Of a stretch of DNA of 64,000 nt, positions 11,894 to 23,450 are shown one piece after another. The notes beneath the pieces were generated by a model. That model saw only the letters and a list, made by a program, of their open reading frames with translations. It was not told where the DNA came from and ran no database searches. The position numbers and the translations under genes were made by a program. The DNA lies in the NCBI GenBank assembly GCA_037043015.1, contig CM073321.1, forward strand, positions 2,919,001 through 2,983,000, written 5' to 3'. Origin of the DNA: Bryum argenteum (lineage: Eukaryota > Streptophyta > Bryopsida > Bryales > Bryaceae). Positions within the stretch are counted from its first letter, which is position 1; each line of letters starts with the position of its first letter.

Positions 11894-12990
11894 TGAAAAG
11901 CAAGCGACAAACTGCTCGTGTCATGCTCAAGCCGGTGATGAACCAACCGCATTGGTACGATGGCATCGTCTAGGCAATTGTGAGGTTTGTCGTCCTCTCT
12001 GAATTTGTATTTCAATAAAGCCTGCGGCCAATAATCTGTTAGTTATTCAATCCGTTCCCGAACAGTAAAAACGAATCACAAATTTAATTTACATCAGAAT
12101 GGGTTGCTGGAAGCATTTTCCAACCTGACAAAGAGTAGAAAGGCTTGGAATGTACGACGGCGGCCAACTGGGGTCCCGAAACAAAAATGATGTATCGATC
12201 ACCCGCTTATGATCAATTTGCAAAGCTGCAATAAAAATGCGATATAAGTTCTAGAACCCACGTTTGTCACATTAGGCCGTTCCCAGTCAACAAGGACCTG
12301 ACTCTTGTAAATTAGTAATATCTGTCCTTAATCTCACACTCTGACATGCTTAGACCAGATACACCGAACTCAGTCAAGCCATTATCAGCAGAAAGAAGAT
12401 GTATTACCTCTCAAATCATGGCATAAACTGTGCCCAACAAGTATAGTGCCTGGGGTTAATAAATCGAGTACTAACTTCTGCAACACCGAACACATGAAGT
12501 TAATAAACATCAGAATTCTATCAAGCACTGAATATAACCTGCTTCTCCTATTGCAGATACTGAAATCTGCTTTACTGTATAAACTTCATGAGTATATATT
12601 GTTTACTACATTGTCTAAAAGGATATGAATGTGGATAAGGTCACACCTAGCACAAAGCAGCAATTTACAATTGAGACTCGAGGACTTTGACGAATCTGAG
12701 AGGAATGCAGAATAGTCTCTGCTCTGCAAATCAGAAAGTTGTGAAACAATTTCCCAAAATCCACTCTCTTCAACATGAATATTTGTTGCTTGGACGAAAT
12801 TTATAGGTTGCCATTGTAGAAAGGACGGTACCTGGGCATCAGCTTGTGAGAATGTAACACCTTAAAGATCCTTCTCATAAACTCCAGTAATACTTGTTAC
12901 ATAATCAATCACCTTTCCGTTGGGCATGACTAACTTGTCAACCAGTGGCTGCAGCAGCTCAAAACCACAATCTTCAGTCACAGTATTGGT
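11894..12990 (-). pseudogene. Small-RNA-degrading nuclease (SDN/REXO-type 3'-5' exonuclease), broken
   Basis: Four exon-like pieces on the minus strand reconstruct a DEDDh exonuclease of the SDN family, which trims microRNAs from the 3' end. Piece 1 (about 12,832-12,990) encodes PNGKVIDYVTSITGVYEKDL, followed by an in-frame TAA and GVTFSQADAQ. Piece 2 (12,408-12,477) encodes GTILVGHSLCHDLR, the GHSLxxDL motif with a catalytic Asp. Piece 3 (about 12,130-12,228) has HKRVIDTSFLF. Piece 4 (11,894-12,021) has DDKPHNCLDDAIVPMRL, the HNCLDDA motif with the last His and Asp. Splice junctions look canonical. The first motif (DCEM) was not found, and the stop in piece 1 makes this copy defective. It lies directly downstream of CTU2 exons on the same strand. 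Confidence 0.65.
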
Positions 12991-13109
12991 CTAATGTACA
13001 AGCTGCTATACAGTTACAATTTGTTTCATAATCTGGAACAGGAACTTCCAAACAATGCGTTTCAGTTGTAACCAAGGTAATGTGGAAGCGACAAGAGATC
13101 CTTAGAAAA

Positions 13110-14334
13110 CAAGCACTTCACCAGAATCATCAGAGACAAGAGGTACGAAATACATGAGGCATTCCTTCTGAGGTACGAAATACATGAGGCATCCCTCAAC
13201 TGAAAAAGTATACTCTCGGGAAAAGTTTTGCTCCTGAAAGGATCATCAATAGGTTAAGTGAAACTGAGTACTACTGAGACTATCCAGCGTTGTCGACAAT
13301 CAGATGCAGTAAACAGCAGGACGCGAAATTCACAAACAGTAAAATGAGAGGAATCGAAGTTTTTAGTGTACTGAGAAAGAACGTCACCTGTAGCAAGGAA
13401 ACGAATACTTCACACAATTCATTGATGCTCCTTAGTTTGTCAGTAGCAAATGATGTGCTCTTGATGGACACTGTTTTCAGACTGCAAAAATCAAGCTCAT
13501 AAAGTAAGTATCAAACAAGTTTGCAAAATTCCTCAAAGTAAAATCAATTACCGCATTTTCTATGCATTAGCTTTTCTGCATTTACTCTAAAGTTAACATG
13601 AAGTTGATCCGAATGTAAAGACATAACACCAAAGTGAAACTCGAGTTGATTAGAAGTTCATGAAAAAGTACTATAACCAAATTTGATTAAAAGGAACCTT
13701 CAAGTGAGGGTGATAGACGGGCAGACAACAAAGTCGTCAAATGAGTATTCTCATATTTCACATGTTTAGAAGACTAGGAACACGCTTCATCGAGTTCTGA
13801 TGAACACTTGATAACGACATAGATTGCCCACAGTACCAGAATGCAGTTGGACTTACTTGGCTAGCCGACAGTATACATCGAGCTCTCCAGCAAGACAATC
13901 ACGAAGCGGAAGGACCACTGTTACTGGCCATCTTGAGTCCACATACTGTATGTCAGCTGGAAAAGAGTATCCTTGTCCCTGAAATGATTCCAGTCAGAAC
14001 TGTTATCATTCTAACACAGGAACGGCATTCGTAAACATGATCCATAAGCTGAAATGCTCACCTTCGCAGTTGCAGCTATAGCACGAGCAGCAATACGTGA
14101 TGAACAGACACCTAGTCTAACAAGTTTGGTATAACCATGTTCTTTAGCCACCTGCACCCAAACATGTGCAAACGTTAAATATTACGCGAACCAGTTTATA
14201 TCAAACTTTGTGTTGATGATGAGATATAAGGCTCTATAAAACTTGCATTCGCAAATAAGAGACAAGATCCTCCTTCCCCGTTACGTCCTTCACGTTTCCA
14301 ATCAACTCCTGAAGCCTATCCTCCGAAGTTCTAG
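13110..14334 (-). pseudogene. CTU2: CTU2 (cytoplasmic tRNA 2-thiolation protein 2), middle exons only
   Basis: Four successive exons with good splice sites match CTU2/NCS2, the partner of CTU1 in thiolating the wobble uridine of cytosolic tRNAs. Exon 14,246-14,334 encodes QELIGNVKDVTGKEDLVSYL. Exon 14,062-14,151 encodes GYTKLVRLGVCSSRIAARAI. Exon 13,857-13,978 encodes GYSFPADIQYVDSRWPVTVV and LPLRDCLAGELDVYC. Exon 13,388-13,481 encodes LRSINELCEVFVSLLQ. A possible fifth exon (about 13,115-13,245) begins EQNFSREYTF, close to the family's NPSRE motif, but soon diverges and contains a ~30-bp duplication (13,143-13,200). The N-terminal exons with the first zinc-binding cysteines and the C-terminal zinc domain are absent here. 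An N-terminal CTU2 exon sits 36 kb away on the other strand (50,213). Confidence 0.75.
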
Positions 14335-14422
14335 TCCCTGTCATGCAGCATTACAAACCCACTTTACAAACAACACAAACAAATAATAAGATATATCATA
14401 ATAGCAAATGTACTTACAGTTT

Positions 14423-15202
14423 TCATCGCGTTAAGCCTATTTTTTCCCGCAGTCGCAGAGAAGGCCTCCTTTCTCTCGGCCGACAAGGAATTGGAGCTTC
14501 AGCCGTTGGTTCGATTGCGATTTCGGCTACGACTTCCTCGACCTCCACTGATGCCGCCACTATTTGGGGCACAACACTTTGTATTTTTTTGTATTTTTTA
14601 CTTCTCCTATATTTTTTTATCGTTGACAAATGCCTAACTATATCGCTAGTTTTCCATCTTAAACTCGTACCTTCTTCTGGAAACACTAACAAATCAATCA
14701 AATCGGAACCAGGACCCGATTTCCGTTTTCTATTCACGTATTCTATCAGTTTCTTTCTGTACGACACATCCCACCGTAATGAAGACGATGACAAGAATTC
14801 ATCTACGAATTCATTAGTACCTGGTGAGAACCACTCCCTCACAATTCTATAATTTTTTTTTAATTTTTTATGTTTTTTTTTATATATTCTATGAGATTTT
14901 AAAAAACTCTTGCCCCACGGAACATCTTTGTCGACACCTGGAGGTTTCGCTCCGTAAACTCTATCGTACAAAGTAATGTTTTTCTTACCTCTACACTCGG
15001 GTAGAGCCCACAATGCTGTGCCCCTATTTTCTTCTGCGACGTAGGCTCCTTCAGCCTCCTCAATCGTTTTGGTTTGTTGCATCGTTGCAACCACCTCTAG
15101 GTTTGTAATGGATCTTTTCGAACCGCAATTCCAGCAGAAGTTCGATGTCGGTTTCGGATATGAATCACCGCATTCATCACAAAACGCCGTTCCACTTGTC
15201 AT
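14423..15202 (-). CDS. Zinc-ribbon protein of unknown function
   Basis: A 259-codon frame from an ATG at 15,202. The N-terminus has a CxxC-N12-CxxC zinc ribbon (FCDECGDSY and NFCWNCGSK). The middle is mixed-charge with many Trp, Tyr and Lys (DRVYGAKPPGVDKDVPWGK; REWFSPGTNEFVDEFL). Basic patches (KKKHKKLKKNYR, KYRRSKKYKK) suggest nucleic-acid binding or nuclear import. It lies on the same strand upstream of the surviving CTU2 exons, where CTU2's 5' exons would be expected, so it looks like an insertion there. The frame is clean, which argues for recent function or recent insertion. I do not recognise the family; a small transposon-encoded DNA-binding protein is possible. Confidence 0.45.
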   Translation of the reverse strand: MTSGTAFCDECGDSYPKPTSNFCWNCGSKRSITNLEVVATMQQTKTIEEAEGAYVAEENRGTALWALPECRGKKNITLYDRVYGAKPPGVDKDVPWGKSFLKSHRIYKKKHKKLKKNYRIVREWFSPGTNEFVDEFLSSSSLRWDVSYRKKLIEYVNRKRKSGPGSDLIDLLVFPEEGTSLRWKTSDIVRHLSTIKKYRRSKKYKKIQSVVPQIVAASVEVEEVVAEIAIEPTAEAPIPCRPRERRPSLRLREKIGLTR

Positions 15203-15309
15203 GCTGCAAAACGCTCCTTTTAATTTTAGTACTTGAAAACTACAAAACATATGTAAAGAGTATGCTTCATGAGAACCCCGGTGACAACATGTCCACATAA
15301 TCACAATGA

Positions 15310-17030
15310 CAATGAGCTTCCACTATAAACCAACAGTTCAACAGTACACAAAAAGGAGATAGTGGACATACATACCTTCTGTACGTAGTGGTTGACGGTT
15401 GACCAGTAAATACCTCTTTCAAGCTTGAAATCATCTGCAATTTTCAAAAAGTACTGCTCTCAGTACCGGTACCAAAATTAAACGAAAATGAAGCAAGATA
15501 TGTGTAGAATGGTACCTTTCATGTGCCGAGGGGAAACACAACAGGTCGGCTCTGATCATTGAATTGATCCACTGTGCTGGATTGCATACCAAAAGAAAAA
15601 TCAGTAACTAATATCCACTCATGGTCGATTCAACTTGACATGTACTCATTGGCTTCTGTTCTCAGCTTGCCTTTCAAGATGATGAAGATTCTCATTCATA
15701 CTGGACAAGTTCCTGTTCTTTCAGAACAACGGCACGGAATTTCAGAGATTCAGCACCTCGTGGGGGAAGAGAAGAGCAATGTAAACTAGTAACAAGAACA
15801 CAACGCCATAGAAGATCCACAGGAATGGCAGCACTTTTCAACCTGTTTCATCGATACACAATCCATAGACGAAAACTCCAGGATTCCCGACCTAACATGC
15901 AACAGAAGCTACCCAAATTGCGAGCATCTTTCAGGGTTATGTGGGGATTGAGGGTTTTCGTAGTGAACGCGTGCATCTTCATAGCTGCGACTTTCAAGAG
16001 AATGAGCCATCTTCGACGAAGGAGGAGCTTTTCCAGCGAAATTCAATAATCTAAGCTACCAGCTGATTGATTCCAGATGCTCGTTTGTACAAAAAGCCAT
16101 TTGACTGACAGCTGACCGACTGACTTGCCGAAAGCAAGCGGTGCGAACACTGCTCTGCTCTGCACTGGGGTAAAAGAATGGAAAACAAGTGATCATTTTT
16201 GTCTGACAAGCTTACTTGCTTGCTTGTGAGTCGTACCAACGCCATTGTGGTCAAGTGAAGGGAGCGCGCGATGAAGTGCGGAAGTCTATAGTCTGCAACA
16301 CGGGGAACCTAGTCATCGATCTCGAAACAAAACACGAAAACAATTATTACTGAAGCCTCACTCCCCCAGCAACAATAACCCTCACACATTTCTTAGGTCG
16401 TCGTCACCACTATCGCCTCGCAAAACAATGGCGACCAAATCAACACTAACCACGACGCTCCTTATCCTCGAATTGGCGACAACACTCTAAATTGAGTATG
16501 AGATCTGAAATGAGAGTACCTGAAGAAGAGATTTCCCGGCGGACAGATCACCGCATCAAGACGGAGAGAATGACATAGCCACTGCGCTGAGTGACAAAAC
16601 AAGGAATTTGCGAAACAGTCACTTCGTAGTGAGGGGGTAGCAGTGCCTGACAGGCAGGGTTACAGAGCAAGCACTCGATAGACGGACAAAAGCAGGCAGC
16701 AGGAGAATGGGGTGGGGGTGGGGAATGGAGCCTGTGTTTTGTGCAAGCAAGGCGTAGTTTTGAAGTGTGGTGGCGGTAGTGATGAGGAGGGAGGGAGGGA
16801 GGGAGAAGAGAGATGATGATGATGACGCTGGTGTTGATGATGATGCTAGGTCTGTTAGGATTCGTCTGGTTTGGCTGCAGCGCCATTGGGCCTGCTGCTG
16901 CAAGGGAGTGGGTCTAGGGACCAGGGGGTCCGACCCCTCCTCCTCCCTCATTTTTGTGTTATTACTGCTGGGAGTAATTTTGAGTTACTGCTGGTCAGTT
17001 CCTTTACTTGCTTGGGGTAAAATGCACTAT
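15310..17030. other. Unassigned stretch with polypurine and GATGAT tracts
   Basis: Short open frames occur on both strands (for example 15,825-16,049 plus; 16,548-16,951 minus), but none has a recognisable domain. GGGAGGGAGGGAGGGAGAAG near 16,787-16,806 and GATGATGATGATGAC near 16,812 are simple repeats. It may contain the lost 5' part of CTU2 or promoter DNA. Confidence 0.3.
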
Positions 17031-17039
17031 TCATGATGC

Positions 17040-19130
17040 CCAAGTACTGAACATGGCATGATCCAATTTCAAGGAGAAGCCAGTCAAGAAGCGCATGGGC
17101 GTTTGATCCCTAAATGTCAAGGTGTTTTTGAACTTTGTAAACCCAACATTACGATTTTTGACCACCTTGTATTTGCTGATGTTCGTGAAGAGAAAAAAAT
17201 TGAACTTTTCAAGTACATTTGACCTTATGATATTCATATTAAGTACTTACACTAATCAATATGTTCCAAATTTTTTTTTTCCGATGGGCATTGGGTCATT
17301 GGCATTACGAACGGACACTTCATTGATGCCGGCCCCTCATAGGGATTGGAGTTTCTATCTATCTATCACTAATTAATGCCACAATTCAACCTTTGGATCT
17401 TTACCATATGTGAGTTAAAAACATTCAAAGTTGATTCGGAAGTTATTTTTGGCATAACCTAAAAGACATTGTCTAAATGGTGCAAAAGGGAACTTGCTAG
17501 TTGTTACCCGAAACATTATTTTAGAATTTTTTTTTTTTAGTTTTGATAACTAAGTTACAAACCTTCAAAAATTATTTTACGGACTAATTCGTATTTATGG
17601 CGTTCATGAAAATTTTAGAGACTCATTACTTATTTTTGTCATTCATTCTCTGTAGGTTTTAAGTTCTTTTAGTGCAGAAATTGTAACCCTAAAAATGAAG
17701 TTTTGATCGTTAAGAATTTTTGTTGAGATACCATAATAAACCCCTAAACGTCCCTAGTGTTTAAAAACGACATTTTGGATGAAGGCTAGAAACTTTGAAG
17801 AGCTATAACGTTTTCATCCGGACTTTGTTTTTGACGAAATCACTTGGGTTGGGTCAAAAACCAAGTCTAGTTTGTGTAGTAAAAATTGTAGATCCATACA
17901 ATAAAGTATAAATTAATGGCAAGCATTTTAGTGAAGGTAGCTTTTGTTTATGGGATTCCAAACATGAGGCATGTTTTACCATTGCAAGCTACTTAATTGA
18001 AATCAAAAGTAGGTTTCCATGAAATTTTTTTACATAAGTATGATCTTTAGATGCATCCTATTAACTTTCTATTTACAAGTTTTTTAATCCAAATAACTTT
18101 GGTATTGGATTTGCAATGATGTTTCTACAAATGAAAACAGTGAAAAAATGGATGATTTTTGAGGAGCTAGATCTCCTTCATCCAACGTTAGATTTTGACT
18201 TTATTTTTTGGGATGCATTCCAATAATAGTCTAGTTTTTGTGGTAGAATCGTTAATCTAATCGAAGATGTACTGAACATAGGGCATGAATTTAAGTGCAA
18301 AGGGTCTACTTTAAAATTTTTATCCTCTATAAATTTTGGGGCAGTATTCACCATTGGAAGGCTACTAGTTACTTGAGCGAATATTTTTTTTTGTTGAATT
18401 TTTTTGGTACAAAAGTGTTTTTGAGATGAAGATGAACAACTTTCTAGTTTGTGAATTTTTTATTGCAATTTTCATGTTGGTATTATTTTCACTTCAAAGT
18501 GAAAATGATGGATTTTTGTAGCATGTTTTGCGCACTAATACGTTATGATCTCGCAATCTATGAAGCCTCATGAGTCAAGTTCTGGTCCGTGTGACTTACA
18601 ACAAGTCTATTACAAGTTTGTACGGTTGAGATCTAAATTGTCTGCTTTCTTTTTCATCTATGACACTTTTTTTAAAAATTTGAATTTGTTAAAAATACCC
18701 CAGTGACGTTTAGGGGTTAAAAGAAAAAAATTGAGTGGAATAAGTTTTGTCTGCAAAAAATTCAAATAATAGTGCAAAGCGTGTACGAGCTTGGTACTAT
18801 TTAAATTATGTTGGATCAAGAACATAGTTGAACCGCAAAAACCACAATGTAACTCAAGTGATTTCATCGAAATTGAACTATGCATGAAGAAGTTATATCT
18901 CTTCCAAGTTTTATCTTCTCATTTATAATATTGTTTTTGGACATTTTGGATGTTTGAGGGCTAACAATATGATATAACATGCATCACAATTTATTATATC
19001 TGGTGTAGGATTACAAGTACCTTAATTGGTTCTTGGGTACCTTTATGAGTTTGTGAATTTTGGGCAATGTTTTTGTCTTAAACTCTCACATCTTAAAGTT
19101 AGACAAATTCTGAAAGTACAAAACTAGCAT
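17040..19130. repeat. Degenerate AT-rich repeat array, left side
   Basis: No gene. Similar words recur in tandem: GAGCTATAACGTTTTCATCC near 17,800 and GAGCTAGATCTCCTTCATCC near 18,165, each followed by a TTTTGAC word. The block 18,180-18,500 has a diverged inverted copy near 22,440-22,760, and 18,400-18,640 has a direct copy near 22,890-23,140. This looks like an old transposon family broken into pieces around the kinase-like gene. Confidence 0.55.
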
Positions 19131-19442
19131 GTGTGGTATTTGTAAAAAGTTCAACTTAGATCTATTAAAAATGAGGAACAAGGGATTTGGTTACAAGCAA
19201 AAAATTCAAAGTAAAATCCAAGGAGAAGTTGATAATAAAAAAAAGCATAAAAAAGTTGAATTTAAAATCAAGCATAAAAACAAACGGGCATATATAATAC
19301 AATTTTTTTACTTCTTGTATTAAAATAAAATATAGCGGAGTTTAAGTCTTTTACTTTTACTTATTAAATGTTTGTCCAACCACATATATATAGGCCCCTT
19401 GGCTAATACTTTTGCAATATACAATTTTTTTGGAATTTTAAA

Positions 19443-21102
19443 ATGGAAGGTGAAGGGAGCCAGGGGTCGCGGTTGCATCGTGAGTATGAAGACTTGGATA
19501 CTCCTCCAAAACAATTAGAGCAAATAGAGGAAACTTCGACCGAGTCTACAAACCCTTCATCATCGGGATCGAAGAAACGGAAGGGAAATAAGAAGAAGAG
19601 TAAAAGATCAAAAAAGAAGAATTCAAACAATCAAGTACTTGGGGAGCAAGAGACTCCACTTATGCCAACCGAAGAATATCTCGCATTCGCTCGGAGGGTT
19701 GGTATTCATTTCTATGTGGTACGAAGTCTTAACATGATGCATAGGATTTTTATCGGTCTGAATGAAGAAGGGTTCACCAATTTGCGCCAACAACTTCACG
19801 AATGTTTGGAGAAAGCTTTTGATAACAATGAGAAACTTTGTAATTGGACCGACTTCTATGTTCACGGCGCATGGTTGGATAGTAGGGTGGTAGAGTTGAC
19901 TACAAACGTCGTGGAAGCTTGGACTACTGTCTCGGGAAAAAAAATGACGGACAAGAGCAAGTGGACATTTGAAGACGAGGAACTAGTTGCGAAGCTAGAG
20001 ACGGTGAAAAGATTTTGTCAACTGTACTCGAAAGGTCGTGGGAAGAAACATCAACCATGGAAAGAAAAAGCTGAGGATTTGGTTATGGCTCACTGCAATA
20101 GCGGATCATTCAAGTGGCTAGAATCAACCGTTAGTGTGGTATCCATATCGGGGCAACGTATTCAGGGTGGATATGGGAAGGTGACCAAGGTGGTGCTTAC
20201 AAAACTACAACACATTCCTAGTTGGATTCCCTTCGCGCGCAAGCAATTGACAAATGTTGACAATGAAAGAGCGAAGCGCATGGCCATTGTAAATGAGGCG
20301 GGAGGTTGTCCAGTAAAGCATCCTGGAATCATCAGACTATCGTACTTGCATCCTAGAACGATGGACGGATTTTCGCTATGGTGGAATGGAGGTAGCTTCA
20401 AAGACTTCGATACCAATATCAATCAGAAAATTGATCCGCACTTGGAGTACGGTGATATTCCAAAAGTACTGAACTCAAGGTTATCCGACTTACAGCTGCA
20501 GTGGGTTGTTACATTTCGTAAGAAACGACTGGAGTTGGCATTGTCGTTGCTTGTCATTGTGGGGAAGTGCCATGATGCAAATTATCTACACAACGACATT
20601 ACGCCAAGCAATGTTCTACTCCACTTCGACGATTGGATACCAGAGACGGTATACATCGGGCTTTGCGATTGGGGAATTTCTAGTCGAGTAGTGGAGCAAG
20701 CTGCATCCAAGTATGGATTCAACGACCAGGAGAAGTTTGACGCAGAACGGAAGTTGCGGCATTGGGTAGCACCTGAACTGTGGTTTTTGTACGGTCCTCG
20801 CGATTCCGAGAATGCCCTGGATATTATGGAATCGAGGCACTTGTATTCAAGGCGTGCGAGATGCATTCTCCACCGGATGGTTAGCGGAGCGCATTTGGAA
20901 GGAAGAGTATGATAAAAGGTACTTTGTACCGCACCGCCCAGACCGCGCTCACAATCACGAGCATATCCTCTACAAATTGCAAGGACTCCAAGACTCAGAT
21001 GTTTCTAAAAGGTTAACGGTGTGCGATGCCATTGATGCCTTGGAGAAGCATCCATTTAGTTGGACCATGCCTATGTGTTGTTTCCGTAACACAGCTATAT
21101 AG
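19443..21102 (+). pseudogene. Kinase-like protein with atypical HND/DWG motifs, frameshifted
   Basis: An intronless frame (19,443-20,912) begins with a Ser/Lys-rich basic tail, KKRKGNKKKSKRSKKKN, that looks like a nuclear localisation signal. A helical region follows, then a protein-kinase fold: glycine loop GGYGKV (near residue 245), catalytic loop LHNDITPSNVLLHFD in place of HRDxKPxN, and CDWGIS in place of DFG. Catalytic Asp and Asn are kept, so activity was possible. The frame is lost near 20,850; the rest of the C-lobe (STGWLAERIWKEEYDKRYF) continues in another frame to 21,102. This is a host-type or transposon-carried kinase, now broken. A plant-type poly(A) context (AATAAAATGAATC) follows at about 21,330. 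The gene is far more GC-rich than the repeats around it, which suggests it was carried in or is the core of an element. Confidence 0.55.
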
Positions 21103-22190
21103 TTTACTGATCTACAGAGTTAGTGTATGACTAGCATATGTAGAAGGATTGCATGGAATTCCACACTTGATATATGTACTTTCAATTTTGTATTAGGGGG
21201 AGGGCAAATGAGTGTAACTAAGTTGATTTGTTTGATTCCCATCTAAGAAGATGGATGATGATCTCTAATCATATTTACTCTAATTTTGCTTAATCTCCCA
21301 AGAAGGACTTCGAGTGTAACTCAATTGTAATAAAATGAATCATTTTTACTTGATCAATTGTAATAAATGAATCACTTTGATTTGGCCACACAAACATGTA
21401 TTGTTGCATGATTTTGATGGCTAGCTCTTTTGAGCTTGTGTGATGAATTACCGCACAAGATTTTTAGTTAGCAGAACAGAAACATCACATGATTCTCCCT
21501 GTTGTCGTCAATTACACGAAGAGGCAACATTTCAAATCGATTCAGGCAGATTCAGATTGAATAATTTGAGTTTTATTTCAATTTGAAATTTCCGCTTATG
21601 ACCCAACAAAATTGAATGAGTGCAACTATCTCCACGAACTAAGAAAGTTTGATCTCTTTCCTTCATGTTTTTGGTCCCCTTTAGAGTGCCATTTTGGTCT
21701 TCTCATATTCCAATTGAATGGGAGACGAAAACTATGAATTATTATCTAGAATTTCATCCTTACATCTAAGAAAATTTCGTGATTGCAAATTTACTGAATT
21801 CCTGGTAAGTTATTAAACTTGGTACTACAAGCTTTATAAACAAGTTTTCTTTTGTGAATAGATTCTAGGATCTTAACATCAACTAAATCAAAAACCTACA
21901 TACGATGATTGAACCACCGATTATTTTCAATCACAAGATTATGAAATCCAAAGAAGATGAAATCTATTGTAGGTAGTGGAGTAGTTCCTTCTTCTATCCA
22001 ATATAAAGATCAAGAAATTTTTAAGGAGGTTCACACTATCACATATGTGAATTTAAATGCCTAACATGAATAATCCACATCAAGCACAATATTGATGTTA
22101 GAGGGTGCGATGTTATATTAAATCAGTTAGCGAATAAACATGTACATATTCAATTATCTCGTAGTCTTATCATTCTCAGGAAATGTCAAT
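21103..22190. other. Non-coding 3' flank of the kinase-like gene
   Basis: AT-rich with no supported gene; only scattered short open frames. Confidence 0.4.
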
Positions 22191-22199
22191 TTACAAAGT

Positions 22200-23450
22200 A
22201 GGTACACAATATTCAAAAATTTGCTAAAAATCAACCATTTTCTACTTGAGGCTTGATAAATTTCAGTCTAAGCTTGGTAAATGAGTCGCATTGTACTTTC
22301 TAAAAGTAGGCTTGATTTTCTACTTGGACACAAAAATGAAAGAGATGAGTCGTGTTCATCTTCAAACTTGACTCATTGGACCTTAAAGATCGCGAGATTG
22401 TATTATACTAGTGCGCAAAATAGGCTAGAAAAGTACTTTCATTTCCAATCTAAATTGAAAATACTACCAACATGAAAGTTGCAATAAGAAACCACTAACT
22501 AGAAAGTTACTCATCTTCATCTCAAAGACTCTATTGTACCAAAAATATTCATCACAAAAAAGAATCTTGGCTCAATTTGTAGCCTTGCAATGATGAAAAG
22601 TTTCAAACATTTTACAAAGAAAAATTAGTCCAAAATTAAACCCCTTGCACTCATATCCATGCCTTATCTTCATTTCATCTTTGATGAGGTCAAGGTTTGT
22701 ATCACTAAAGCGGGACTATAATTTGAATCCATCCCAAAAATAGTGTAAAATAGTGCGGAAGAGCTTTTGTGATGAAGTTGTACTGTTTTAATCAAATCAA
22801 TACACACCACTTCCGCCCCAATACAAGGTGTTTGCAGAGCTCAGTTTGTACAAAATTTGTATGAGAATCAAGTCATTTGAGAGCATTTTTTGGAATAAGA
22901 ATAATTTTTGAGATGAAGATCTACAATTTTGTAGTTGGTGAACATTTCATTGTATTAGCTTTACTGATAGAATTCCTTCAAATCGTGAAAAAGGTGAATT
23001 TTGTATCCTCTTTAACTTACTCATTCTTTATACTTTTGCATATTATGAGACCTCATAACTCAAATTTGGCTCCTCATGACCTACAAAAAGTATATTACGG
23101 TTTAAATATTATCTTCATTTATTATCTACGGAAGATTTTTGATGAACTGTGTTTTCTTGGCTAAATGTACCGGCGATAGTAGAGGAATTAAAAAATGCAG
23201 TAACCCCTGATGTCCGAAAGAGCCCAAAACGGGATGTTTGAAACCTGTTGCAGGTGGGAGGGTTTTCCTATACTTTTCCGAAAAGTCATCACATGATTCA
23301 AAATTCTTTATACTTTATGAGATATTGACTGTCAATGTTTAAAAACACTATATAAAATCTAGACATCTAGTATATGCTCATTTATTCTCAGAATCTGCCC
23401 AAAATCAATTATATCGCTCCAAGGTTCACCAAATTTTGAGATTTTACTTT
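22200..23450. repeat. Degenerate AT-rich repeat array, right side
   Basis: Holds an inverted copy (22,440-22,760) and a direct copy (22,890-23,140) of sequence from the left array. Anchors are GAGATGAAGATCTACAATTT at 22,910 and, at 18,434, the matching GAGATGAAGATGAACAACTT. Similarity is roughly 70 percent by eye. Confidence 0.55.

Noticed and set aside
16548-17036. Opposed Pro/Ser/His- and Asp-rich ORFs
   Set aside because: They come from polypurine and GATGAT simple repeats; no domain or splice support.
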